NCBI GenBank assembly: GCA_041691315.1
Contig: JBEPUW010000016.1
Span: 12,496 to 76,495 of the forward strand
DNA from: Poindextera sp041691315
GTDB lineage: Bacteria > Pseudomonadota > Alphaproteobacteria > Caulobacterales > Caulobacteraceae
Reading direction: 5' to 3'
DNA: 64,000 bases
The notes under the pieces were generated by a model. The model saw only the letters and a program-made list of their open reading frames with translations. It was not told the DNA's origin and ran no database searches. Made by a program: the position numbers and the translations under genes. Below are positions 8,573 through 16,466 of this stretch, in pieces; positions within the stretch are counted from its first letter, which is position 1; each line of letters begins with the position of its first letter.

Positions 8573-9544
8573 ATGGCCGACCCCTTCACCCCGTCGTCGC
8601 CGCTCGGCTACCTGAAGACCTATGGGCCGCGCGCCGACCCGGCGACCGCCCTGACCTGGGGCCTGATGGAGATCTCCGTCGCGGTCGTGGTCATCGTCAC
8701 CGCGCTGGTGGTCATCGGCGTCCTGGTCAGGCGGGTGCGGGCGCCGGCGTCGGCCGCGCCCGCGGCCGAGCCGGGCGCCAGCGGGCTCGCCTGGATCTAT
8801 GTCGGCCTCGCCCTGACCCTGGTGACTTTGTTCGTCTCGCTGGTCTGGACGGTCGAGGTGTTGGCGCAGATCAACTCACCCCCCGGCAAACCGGCCCTGA
8901 CGCTCGAAGTCACCGGCCACGAATGGTGGTGGGAGGTGCGATACCTGGCGGATCGACCCGACCAGACCTTCATCACCGCCGATGAGATTCACGTGCCGGT
9001 CGGCCAGCCGGTGCTGATCAAGCTCACCAGCGCCGACGTGATCCATTCGTTCTGGGCGCCCGCCCTGACCGGAAAGACCGACACCATCCCCGGCCGCACC
9101 AATCTGACCTGGCTGCAGGCGGACAGGGCCGGCGTCTATCGCGGCCAGTGCACCGAATACTGCGGCCAGGAACATGCGCACATGGCGCTCTTCATCGTCG
9201 CCCAGACGCAAGCCGCGTTCGAGGCCTGGCGCGAGGGCCAGGTCGCCGCAGCGTCCACGCCGGCGGCGCCCGAGGCGGCCAATGGGGCTGCGGTGTTCGA
9301 AGCGCGTTGCTCGTCCTGCCACGCCGTGCGCGGCACGGCGGCGGGTGGGCTCGTGGGTCCCGACCTCACCCACCTCATGAGCCGCCAGACCATCGCCTCG
9401 GGGCTGTTGCCGAACAACACAGCGGCCTTGTCGGGATGGATCTCCGACCCGCAGGCCCTGAAGCCGGGCTCGAAGATGCCAGCGACCAACCTCTCCGGGC
9501 CCCAACTCGCCGCGGTCACCGCCTACCTCCAGACCCTGAAGTGA
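8573..9544 (+). CDS. Cytochrome c oxidase subunit II with fused cytochrome c (caa3 type)
   Basis: The 323-residue subunit has two membrane helices (about 30-53 and 72-96) and a cupredoxin domain with the full CuA set H158, C193, C197, H201 and M204 in CTEYCGQEHAHM. A fused cytochrome c domain follows, with C246-S-S-C249-H250 and a later GSKMPATN methionine ligand. The fusion is the mark of caa3-type oxidases, which take electrons directly from small cytochromes. ATG 8573 is preferred; a GTG at 8558 would add five residues and overlap the previous gene by 11 bases. It is followed, 11 bases after its stop, by subunit I. Confidence 0.93.
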   Translation: MADPFTPSSPLGYLKTYGPRADPATALTWGLMEISVAVVVIVTALVVIGVLVRRVRAPASAAPAAEPGASGLAWIYVGLALTLVTLFVSLVWTVEVLAQINSPPGKPALTLEVTGHEWWWEVRYLADRPDQTFITADEIHVPVGQPVLIKLTSADVIHSFWAPALTGKTDTIPGRTNLTWLQADRAGVYRGQCTEYCGQEHAHMALFIVAQTQAAFEAWREGQVAAASTPAAPEAANGAAVFEARCSSCHAVRGTAAGGLVGPDLTHLMSRQTIASGLLPNNTAALSGWISDPQALKPGSKMPATNLSGPQLAAVTAYLQTLK

Positions 9545-9555
9545 GAGGAGCGTCC

Positions 9556-11502
9556 GTGGCCGCCGTCGATGAGGTCCGAAACCCCAAGATCGCCCGCGTC
9601 AGCGAGGGTTTCCCGGGACCGCGCCTGCAGAAGATCTGGGAGACCGAGCCGGGGCTAAGGGGTTGGTTCTCCAGTGTCGACCACAAGGAGATCGGCCTTC
9701 GCTACATCGTCACGGCCTTCACCTTTCTGATCCTGGGCGGGGTCGAGGCCCTGGTCATGCGGGCCCAGCTGGCCAGGCCCGACCAGCAGCTGCTGACGCC
9801 GGAGCAGTACGATCAGCTGTTCACCATGCACGGCGTCAGCATGATCTTTCTCTATGCGGGCCCGGTGCTGACCGGATTCAGCAACTATCTGTGGCCGCTC
9901 CTGCTCGGTTCGCGGGACATGGCGTTTCCGCGCCTGAACGCCCTGTCCTACTGGATCTATCTGGTCGCCGGCCTTTTCATCTATGCCGGTTTCGTGGTCG
10001 GGGCCGGCCCGGACGCCGGCTGGTTCAACTACGTCCCCTATGCCGCCAAGGCCTACAACCCGGGCGTCAATATCGACATCTATGCGCTTGGCCTGATCCT
10101 GCTGGGCATTTCGACGACGGTCGGCGCGGCGAACTTCGTCGTCACCTTCCTGCGCCTGCGCGCGCCCGGCATGTCGATCAACCGCGTGCCGATCCTGATC
10201 TGGGGCACCCTCACCGCCTCGGTCGCCAACCTGCTGGCGGTGCCGGCCGTCAGCCTGGCCTTCTTTCTGCTCTGGATGGATCGCCAGTTCGGGACTCACT
10301 TCTTCGACGCCGGCCAGGGCCAGCCGCTGCTCTGGCAGCATCTGTTCTGGATGTTCGGCCATCCGTGGGTCTATGCCATCGTGCTCCCGGCCATGGGCAT
10401 GGTCTCCGATGGCCTGCCCACCTTCTGCCGCCGCCCGCTGGTCGGCTACACCGCCGTCGCCCTTTCGACGGTCGCCACCATGGCGCTCGGATTCGGGGTC
10501 TGGGTGCACCACATGTTCGCGACCGGCCTGCCCAACCTGGCGCTCGGCTTTTTCAGCGGCGCCTCGATCATCATAACCGTCCCGAGCGCCGTGGCCGTTT
10601 TCGCCTGGACGGCGACCATCTGGACCGGCCGGCTGGTGATCAACACCGCGTCGCTGTTCTTCTCCAGCATGATCGTGCTGTTCGTGATCGGCGGCGTCTC
10701 CGGTTTCATGACCGGTTCGGTGCCCGTCGATTGGCAGCTCACCGACACCTACTTCGTCGTCGCGCACATCCATTATGTGCTGATCGGGATCAACCTCTTC
10801 CCGGTCGTCGGCGGCCTTTACTACTGGTTTCCGAAATTCACCGGGCGGCTGCTGAACGAGCGGCTCGGATACTGGAATTTCTGGACCATGTTCATCGGCT
10901 TCAACCTCTGCTTCTTCCCGATGCATCTCCTCGGCCTGCAGGGCATGCCGCGGCGCATCTACACCTATCCGACCGGGATGGGCTGGGACGTGAGCAATCT
11001 GATCGTATCGGCCGGGGCGCTGCTGTTCGCCGCCGGTGTCCTGCTGTTGCTGATCAATCTGGCCTTGAGCCTGCGGCGCGGCCGGCCGGCCGGCGACAAC
11101 CCATGGGACGCGCCGACCCTGGAATGGTCGGTCCCGTCCCCGCCGCCGCCTTACAACTTCGCGGTCATCCCCTCGGTCGCCAGCCGCCACCCGCTTTGGG
11201 AAGGGCAACTGAACGTCAGCCCCGAGCGGTCGCATCTTCGCGAAGGCCTGCTGCTCGACCATGGCCGGGAGACCGTCGGCACCGCGCCGCTCGATGGCGA
11301 GCCTGAGCTGATCCTGGAGATGCCGGGCGACACCCTCGCTCCGGTCTGCCTGGCGCTGGGCATGGGCCTGCTGTTCGCCGCCGGGCTCGGCCACCTATGG
11401 TGGCTCGCGGCGCTGGCGGCGGCGCTCTGCGCACTGGCGCTCACCATCTGGTTCTGGCCGCACCGCGCCGATCCGGTTGCCGATGAGCCCGCCGATGGTT
11501 AG
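9556..11502 (+). CDS. Cytochrome c oxidase subunit I with altered proton channels
   Basis: GTG 9556 is chosen for the strong GAGAGGAG ribosome site at 9543-9550. The 648-residue protein has at least 12 membrane helices. Metal ligands are intact: H92 for heme a, CuB ligands H269, H318 and H319 with Y273 for the His-Tyr link, and H404/H406 in VVAHIHYV. D-channel entry residues D121 and N128 (SRDMAFPRLN) are kept. However, the channel Glu of FGHPEVY is Trp (W271 in FGHPWVY), and the K-channel Lys of VPTGIK is Ala (A347 in VPSAVA). The enzyme therefore has neither the A1 Glu nor the A2 YS signature. The C-terminal extension after about residue 530 includes two more helices. It reduces oxygen; its pumping is uncertain. 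Confidence 0.93.
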   Translation: MAAVDEVRNPKIARVSEGFPGPRLQKIWETEPGLRGWFSSVDHKEIGLRYIVTAFTFLILGGVEALVMRAQLARPDQQLLTPEQYDQLFTMHGVSMIFLYAGPVLTGFSNYLWPLLLGSRDMAFPRLNALSYWIYLVAGLFIYAGFVVGAGPDAGWFNYVPYAAKAYNPGVNIDIYALGLILLGISTTVGAANFVVTFLRLRAPGMSINRVPILIWGTLTASVANLLAVPAVSLAFFLLWMDRQFGTHFFDAGQGQPLLWQHLFWMFGHPWVYAIVLPAMGMVSDGLPTFCRRPLVGYTAVALSTVATMALGFGVWVHHMFATGLPNLALGFFSGASIIITVPSAVAVFAWTATIWTGRLVINTASLFFSSMIVLFVIGGVSGFMTGSVPVDWQLTDTYFVVAHIHYVLIGINLFPVVGGLYYWFPKFTGRLLNERLGYWNFWTMFIGFNLCFFPMHLLGLQGMPRRIYTYPTGMGWDVSNLIVSAGALLFAAGVLLLLINLALSLRRGRPAGDNPWDAPTLEWSVPSPPPPYNFAVIPSVASRHPLWEGQLNVSPERSHLREGLLLDHGRETVGTAPLDGEPELILEMPGDTLAPVCLALGMGLLFAAGLGHLWWLAALAAALCALALTIWFWPHRADPVADEPADG

Positions 11503-12097
11503 CGCGGTCCAGACCGAGGCGCCCCTGCCGATCGGCGCGGCCGGCCGCAACAGCGTCGGCTGGTGGGGCGTCCTCTGCCTCATCGCCACGGAGAGTTCGC
11601 TCTTCGCCTACCTGCTGTTCAGCTACTACTACATGGCGGTTCAACGCGGTCAGTCGTGGCTGCCCTCGCCTCACCCGCCGCTGACCCTCGCCCTGCCGGA
11701 CACCATCATCCTGCTGGTCAGCAGCGTCGCGGTCTGGTGGGGCGAGGAAGGGGTGAAACGCGGCCGCCGGGGTCAACACCTGGCCGGCATGGCGATCGGC
11801 ATCCTGCTCGGCGTCGTCTTTCTGGTGGTCCAGGCCTTCGAATGGAAGACCAAGACCTTCAGCCTGACCAGCGGCTCCTACGGCTCGCTCTATTTCACCA
11901 TCACCGGCTTCCACATGCTCCACGTGATCGTCGGCGTGCTGATGCTGAGCGTGGTGCTGATCTGGTCGCTGATGGGCTATTTCAATCCGCGCCACCACGC
12001 CCGGGTGTCGATCGCGGCGATCTACTGGCACTTCGTCGACGCGGTCTGGCTCTGCGTCTTCTTCACCTTCTACCTCAGCCCGTATCTGATGTGGTGA
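11483..12097 (+). CDS. Cytochrome c oxidase subunit III
   Basis: A 204-residue membrane protein with five hydrophobic helices, short compared with the seven-helix mitochondrial form and matching the short bacterial type. Family marks are the ATESSLFAYLLFSYYY segment and the late IYWHFVDAVWLCVFFTFYL helix. Its start overlaps the end of subunit I by 20 bases at ATG 11483; TTG 11477 and ATG 11495 are alternatives. The overlap indicates translational coupling in the order II-I-III. The first two helices of the long form are absent, which is usual for this lineage and not a sign of damage. Confidence 0.9.
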   Translation: MSPPMVSAVQTEAPLPIGAAGRNSVGWWGVLCLIATESSLFAYLLFSYYYMAVQRGQSWLPSPHPPLTLALPDTIILLVSSVAVWWGEEGVKRGRRGQHLAGMAIGILLGVVFLVVQAFEWKTKTFSLTSGSYGSLYFTITGFHMLHVIVGVLMLSVVLIWSLMGYFNPRHHARVSIAAIYWHFVDAVWLCVFFTFYLSPYLMW

Positions 12098-12101
12098 AGC
12101 G

Positions 12102-12551
12102 ATGAGCACAGAGGCGAGCCACTCATCCAATCACCCATCGCCGCCCGGCGGCTCGGCCGGTCTGATCCTGCTGCTGTCGGCGCTCGCGGCGGGGCCGGCG
12201 GCCTGGGCCTTCCAGCTGATCGCCGGCTATGGCCTGTCCAGCCTGGCCTGTTTTCCTCACGACACGCCGTCCATGCAGTCGCCGCCGCCGGGCTGGGGGA
12301 GCGAGCACGGCATCCTCTTGGCGATCAACCTGGTCTGCCTGTTGGTCGCGCTTGCGGGTGTGCTGGTCTCCTTCCTCTACTGGCGGCCGGTTTCCGCCGA
12401 AGAGGCTGGCGCTGTCGTGAATGTCGGCGAGGGGCGGACGCGGTTCCTGGCGTCCTGCGGGCTGCTCGCCGGGCTCGGTTTCTCAATCGCCATCCTGTTC
12501 GACACGGCGGCTATCCTCGGCGTGCCATCCTGCTGGAGCATAGCGTCGTGA
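12102..12551 (+). CDS. Small membrane protein of the oxidase operon
   Basis: A 149-residue protein with a His/Ser/Pro-rich start and three hydrophobic segments (about 20-48, 70-92, 115-135). No catalytic motif is visible and the family is not recognised with certainty. It lies five bases after subunit III, and its stop overlaps the GTG start of the next cytochrome gene, so it belongs to the operon. Its place corresponds to the small fourth subunit often found after coxII-I-III in bacteria, so an accessory oxidase subunit is the most likely role (inference from context). Confidence 0.65.
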   Translation: MSTEASHSSNHPSPPGGSAGLILLLSALAAGPAAWAFQLIAGYGLSSLACFPHDTPSMQSPPPGWGSEHGILLAINLVCLLVALAGVLVSFLYWRPVSAEEAGAVVNVGEGRTRFLASCGLLAGLGFSIAILFDTAAILGVPSCWSIAS

Positions 12552-12949
12552 CCCTCTTCTCGCCGTCGATAAGCCGCCCGTCGCTCCTGGTCTGGGCCGT
12601 GTCGCTTACCGCTGTTCTCGCGCTCTCGGGTTGCGGTCCCAACGACCAGCCCACCCAGGCCGGCTTCGGTGGCGACCCGGCGCGCGGCGCCGTCGAGATC
12701 GGCCGCGTCCAATGCGGGGCCTGCCACCAGATCCCCGGCATCGACCACGCGATCGGTCTGGTCGGACCGCCGTTGAACCATTTTGCGCGCCGAACCGTGG
12801 TTGCGGGCATGTTGCCGAACACGCCCGACCACCTGGTGCACTGGCTGCGCGATCCTCAATCGGTGACCCCGGGCAACGCGATGCCGAGCACCGAACTGAA
12901 CGACCAGCAGGCTCGCGACGTCGCCGCCTATCTGTACACGCTGCGTTGA
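12548..12949 (+). CDS. Small class I cytochrome c lipoprotein
   Basis: GTG 12548 overlaps the stop of the preceding gene by four bases. The 133-residue product has a lipoprotein signal ending in LALSGC (Cys29) and one heme site C56-G-A-C59-H60. The likely Met ligand is in NAMPSTELND. The fold resembles the cytochrome domain fused to oxidase subunit II (GPPL, NTPDHLVHWLRDP), so it may be a relative of that domain acting as a separate electron donor. It lies inside the oxidase operon, 12 bases before another cytochrome gene. Confidence 0.85.
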   Translation: MTLFSPSISRPSLLVWAVSLTAVLALSGCGPNDQPTQAGFGGDPARGAVEIGRVQCGACHQIPGIDHAIGLVGPPLNHFARRTVVAGMLPNTPDHLVHWLRDPQSVTPGNAMPSTELNDQQARDVAAYLYTLR

Positions 12950-12961
12950 GCGAGGACGCGG

Positions 12962-13579
12962 ATGTTCAAGATCGCCGTGGCTTTTATATTGGGCGGTGTC
13001 GCCGCCTTCATCGTAATGGGGCTGGGCGGACTCGCCGTGGTGGAGACCGGCGCCTTCGACGTCAGGGCGAGCACGCCGCACGGTCCGCTGGTCTCCTGGG
13101 CCACCCACGCGACCATGATCCACGCCACCCAGCACAGGGCGGCCAGCGTCCAGGCGCCGGCGGGATTTACGGCGGCCCAGGTCGAGGCGGGATTTCGCGA
13201 ATACGACGTCGATTGCGCCGCCTGTCACGGCGGGCCGGGAGTTTCCCGCGCGGCGTGGGTCAGCGGAATCAATCCATCGCCGCCGTACCTGCTCGACGCC
13301 CAGCGCCGCTGGAGCGCGGCCGAACTCTATCTGATCGTCGGCGACGGGGTGAAGATGACCGCCATGCCGGCGTGGAAGCTGACCCGCTCCGACACCGACA
13401 TCTGGAACCTGGTGGCCTTCCTGGAGGCGCTTCCCTACATCACGCCGCAAGCCTATGCGCAGATGAGAGCGGTCGAGGCCGCACGCGCCCAGGCGGCCCC
13501 GGCGGCGCGGAGCATCCCGGACCGGGGTGCCGAGCCCCCGAGCGACATCGGTGTCTCGCCCGGCAATCTGGTTGAATAG
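12962..13579 (+). CDS. Membrane-anchored cytochrome c
   Basis: A 205-residue protein with an N-terminal hydrophobic segment (residues 2-28) lacking a clear cleavage site, so probably a signal anchor. The heme domain has C85-A-A-C88-H89 and MTAMPAWK as the likely Met ligand region. The Ala/Pro-rich tail is probably disordered. It is the last gene of the run from ctaG to here, ending 33 bases before the convergent SMP-30 gene. Together with the genes at 7969 and 12548 it gives three separate cytochromes c plus one fused to subunit II, an unusually rich electron path for one oxidase. Confidence 0.85.
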   Translation: MFKIAVAFILGGVAAFIVMGLGGLAVVETGAFDVRASTPHGPLVSWATHATMIHATQHRAASVQAPAGFTAAQVEAGFREYDVDCAACHGGPGVSRAAWVSGINPSPPYLLDAQRRWSAAELYLIVGDGVKMTAMPAWKLTRSDTDIWNLVAFLEALPYITPQAYAQMRAVEAARAQAAPAARSIPDRGAEPPSDIGVSPGNLVE

Positions 13580-13612
13580 ACCCGCGCCCGCCGTGCCCGC
13601 GTGTGCGGATAC

Positions 13613-14515
13613 TCAGTTGAGTCTCGACGCCCGCGGCGCGCCGCGTTCGCCGGGTCGCAGGCGAAGGATCGATCCCGCCAAGGGTTCGCGCGCCAATTGC
13701 TCCGGGCTTAGACCGTCCCGGGCGCTGGTGATGTAGAGCTCGTCGAGGCGTTCGCCGCCAAAGGCGCACATCGTCGGCTGACTGACCGGCAAGGCGATGT
13801 CGCGGTCGACGGCGCCGTCTGGGTGGTAGCGTCGCAGCCGGCCGCCGCCATGGCACGCGCTCCAATAGCCCCCCTCGGTGTCAACGGCCGCCCCGTCGGG
13901 AATCCCGTCGGCCCGCTCAAGCCTGGCGAACAGCCGGGGCGAGCCAATGCTTCCGCTCGCCGCATCGAACCCATAGCTGAGGATCTCACCGCTCTGACTG
14001 TGCGAGATATAGAAGGTCCGCCCATCCGGGCTCCAGGCCATGCCGTTGTGCAGCTCGGCGATGTCCGGCTCGGCGCGGAGGCTCTCGCCAAGGCGAAAGC
14101 TGTGCAGGGCGCCCTTCTGCGGCTTGAGGCCCGGCTTAAGCGGGTCGAACATGACGCCGATCCAAAACCGTCCGCTGACATCGCAGGCGCCTTCGTTGAA
14201 GCGAAAGAGGGCTGGATCGAACGGCGGCGGCGCCAGTCGTTCCAGCGCACCGGATGCAAGATCCAGGGAAAACAGGCCCTCGCGCAGAGCCACGACCGCT
14301 CCGGGCGGACCGGACGTCAGGGCAAAGCCGCCGATATCGCTCGACAACGGCCAACACCTCTCCGCACCCGTGCGTGGATCAAGCCGGTAGAGCGCCGGCT
14401 TCTTGATGTCGACCCAATAGAGCGCCTGTTCCTCGACCGACCAGGTCGGCGCCTCACCTATCGTCGCCTGGGCCTTCAGGACGACCTCGATTCCCCCATG
14501 CGCCCGCTCTGCCAT
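13613..14515 (-). CDS. SMP-30/gluconolactonase family lactonase
   Basis: ATG 14515 gives 300 residues, the normal length for this six-bladed beta-propeller family. The metal site known from SMP-30 (E18, N154, D204) is matched by E21 in IGEAPTW, N157 in LHNGMAW and D207 in DGIPDGAAVD, and N107 (RFNEGACD) matches the substrate-site Asn. There is no signal peptide, so it should act in the cytoplasm on sugar lactones. Lactones are the products of sugar dehydrogenases like those nearby, so it may take the next step in sugar-acid formation (inference). It is divergent from the ThDP enzyme at 14684. Confidence 0.9.
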   Translation of the reverse strand: MAERAHGGIEVVLKAQATIGEAPTWSVEEQALYWVDIKKPALYRLDPRTGAERCWPLSSDIGGFALTSGPPGAVVALREGLFSLDLASGALERLAPPPFDPALFRFNEGACDVSGRFWIGVMFDPLKPGLKPQKGALHSFRLGESLRAEPDIAELHNGMAWSPDGRTFYISHSQSGEILSYGFDAASGSIGSPRLFARLERADGIPDGAAVDTEGGYWSACHGGGRLRRYHPDGAVDRDIALPVSQPTMCAFGGERLDELYITSARDGLSPEQLAREPLAGSILRLRPGERGAPRASRLN

Positions 14516-14524
14516 GCTTCTTCG

Positions 14525-14549
14525 AACTCCGGGGCGCCAGCCCGGTTCC
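14525..14549 (-). promoter_or_regulatory. Near-match EcfG-type promoter before the SMP-30 gene
   Basis: On the minus strand GGAAC (14549-14545), 16 bases and AGTT (14528-14525) match 8 of 9 positions of the EcfG consensus. It ends 10 bases before the ATG at 14515, so the leader would be very short. Weak alone. Confidence 0.25.
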
Positions 14550-14596
14550 GACACGGTGATGCTGCGGGTCGGAAGCCAACAAATGCCCGGCTTTGG

Positions 14597-14622
14597 GGAA
14601 CAATCGGAGGGCCTGACACGTA
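14597..14622 (+). promoter_or_regulatory. Near-match EcfG-type promoter before the ThDP enzyme gene
   Basis: GGAAC at 14597-14601, 17 bases and CGTA at 14619-14622 match 8 of 9 positions of the EcfG consensus. It lies about 60 bases before the ATG at 14684, a normal distance, in the divergent gap between two stress-type genes. Confidence 0.35.
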
Positions 14623-14683
14623 CTCTTCTGAGGTGGCAAGCACGGCCTCGCCGCGCGCCGCGCCACCCCGTTCGGAGACCGCC

Positions 14684-16462
14684 ATGAACGTCAGCGAATT
14701 CGTTTGGCACAGGCTGAATGAGTGGGGCCTCACGCGCGTGTACGGCTATCCCGGCGACGGGGTCGGCGGCCTGGACGTGGCGCTCGAGCGCGGCAAGAAC
14801 GCCATGGAATACGTGCAGGTGCGCCATGAGGAGATGGCGGCCTTCATGGCCAGCGCGCATGCCAAGTTCACTGGTGGTGTCGGGCTCTGCTACGCCACGT
14901 CCGGCCCGGGCGCCATCCACCTGCTGAATGGCCTGTACGACGCCAAGATGGACCATGTGCCGGTGGTCGCCATCGTCGGCCAGCAGGCGCGGGCCTCGCT
15001 CGGCTCGTCGTTTCAGCAAGAGGTCGATTTGCAGAACCTGTTCAAGGACGTGGCCAGTGAATATGTCGCCACAGGCACGATCCCGAGCCAGGTGCGGGTC
15101 ATCGTCGATCGGGCGGTGCGGATCGCCCAGGCCAAACGATCGGTCACCTGCATCATCCTGCCCAACGATCTGCAGCTGATGAAGTACGAAGAGGCGCCGA
15201 CCGAGCACGGCTACACCCATACCGGGGTGGGCTTCGCGGTGGAGTCAAAGGTCCCGGAAGCGGCCGGATTGCGCGCCGCCGCCGAGGTGCTGAACGCCGG
15301 GAAAAAGGTCGCCATCCTGGTCGGCGCCGGCGCCCTCGAAGCGACGGACGAGGTGATCGCCATCGCCGACAAGCTGGGTGCGGGCGCGGCCAAGGCGCTG
15401 CTCGGCAAGGCGGCGCTGCCCGACGATCTGCCCTGGGTCACCGGCTCCCTCGGCCTTCTGGGAACCAAGCCGAGCTGGGACCTGATGAAGGGCTGCGACA
15501 CCTTCCTGATGGTCGGCTCCTCGTTCCCCTATAGCGAATTCCTCCCCGAACCCGGCAAGGCCCGCGGCATACAGGTCGATATCAACGGAGCGCACCTGTC
15601 GCTGCGCTATCCGATGGAGGTGAACCTGGTCGGCGATGCCGCCGCGACGCTGCGCGCGCTGCTGCCGTTGGTGACGCAGAAGACCGACACGGCCTGGCGC
15701 GACAAGATCGCCGATGGCCTGGAGGACTGGTGGAAGGTGCTGAAGGCCCGCGCGATGAGCGGCGCCGACCCGATCAACCCGCAGCGCGTCTTCTGGGAAC
15801 TGTCGCCCCGCTTGCCGGACAACGCGATCATCACCGCCGACTCCGGCTCGTCCGCCAACTGGTTCGCGCGCGACCTGAAGATGCGGCGCGGCATGAAGGC
15901 GTCGCTCTCCGGCGGCCTGGCCTCCCTGGGCGCCGGAACGCCCTACGCGGTGGCGGCCAAGATGGCCTTTCCCGAGCGGACGGTGATCGCCTGCATGGGC
16001 GACGGCGCCATGCAGATGAACGGCCTCAACGTCATGATCACCATCGGCAAGTACTGGAAACTGTGGTCGAACCCGACGCTGATCGTCCTGGTCCTGAACA
16101 ATCGCGACCTCAACCAGGTGACCTGGGAGGAACGCGTGCAGCTGGGCGAGGGGAAGACCGAACTGACCCAGTCGATCCCCGATTTCCCCTATGCCAGATA
16201 TGCCGAGCTGATCGGGCTGAAGGGCATTTTCGTCGACGATCCGGACAAGATCGGCGCGGCCTGGGACGAGGCGCTGGCCGCCGACCGCCCGGTGATCCTG
16301 GAAGCCTACACCGACCCCAATGTGCCGCCCCTGCCGCCGCACATAACGCTGAAGGACGCCGAACACTTCATGACCATGATGCCCACCGAGCCGGAACTCG
16401 GCAGCGTGCTGAAGAACAGCGTCAAGGAAGTCCTGGAAACCGTACTGCCGCATAAGGGCTAG
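14684..16462 (+). CDS. Thiamine-diphosphate enzyme, pyruvate oxidase/dehydrogenase-like
   Basis: The 592-residue protein has the three-domain ThDP fold. Catalytic E50 lies in VRHEEMAAF, at the same number as in E. coli PoxB, and the ThDP/Mg motif runs from GDGAMQMNG to VLNNRDLN (about residues 443-477). The middle domain is of the nucleotide/FAD-binding type. The family includes pyruvate oxidases and acetolactate-like enzymes; PoxB-like decarboxylation of pyruvate to acetate with electrons to quinone is the best guess. A long C-terminal end (ITLKDAEHFMTMMPTEPELG) is shared with this subfamily. The ATG is preceded by GGAGACC. The next gene starts four bases after its stop. Confidence 0.85.
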   Translation: MNVSEFVWHRLNEWGLTRVYGYPGDGVGGLDVALERGKNAMEYVQVRHEEMAAFMASAHAKFTGGVGLCYATSGPGAIHLLNGLYDAKMDHVPVVAIVGQQARASLGSSFQQEVDLQNLFKDVASEYVATGTIPSQVRVIVDRAVRIAQAKRSVTCIILPNDLQLMKYEEAPTEHGYTHTGVGFAVESKVPEAAGLRAAAEVLNAGKKVAILVGAGALEATDEVIAIADKLGAGAAKALLGKAALPDDLPWVTGSLGLLGTKPSWDLMKGCDTFLMVGSSFPYSEFLPEPGKARGIQVDINGAHLSLRYPMEVNLVGDAAATLRALLPLVTQKTDTAWRDKIADGLEDWWKVLKARAMSGADPINPQRVFWELSPRLPDNAIITADSGSSANWFARDLKMRRGMKASLSGGLASLGAGTPYAVAAKMAFPERTVIACMGDGAMQMNGLNVMITIGKYWKLWSNPTLIVLVLNNRDLNQVTWEERVQLGEGKTELTQSIPDFPYARYAELIGLKGIFVDDPDKIGAAWDEALAADRPVILEAYTDPNVPPLPPHITLKDAEHFMTMMPTEPELGSVLKNSVKEVLETVLPHKG

Positions 16463-16466
16463 GCGA

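Noticed and set aside
9148..9555. N-terminal extension of oxidase subunit I by 136 codons
   Set aside because: It overlaps subunit II in another frame; GTG 9556 has a strong ribosome site.
9655..11394. Open frame of 579 codons opposite oxidase subunit I
   Set aside because: Low-complexity Asp/Gln/His-rich translation with no domain; the shadow of a strongly conserved gene.
13823..14683. N-terminal extension of the ThDP enzyme by 287 codons
   Set aside because: It is antisense to the SMP-30 gene; the ThDP domain begins at ATG 14684 with the usual MNVSEFVWHRL.
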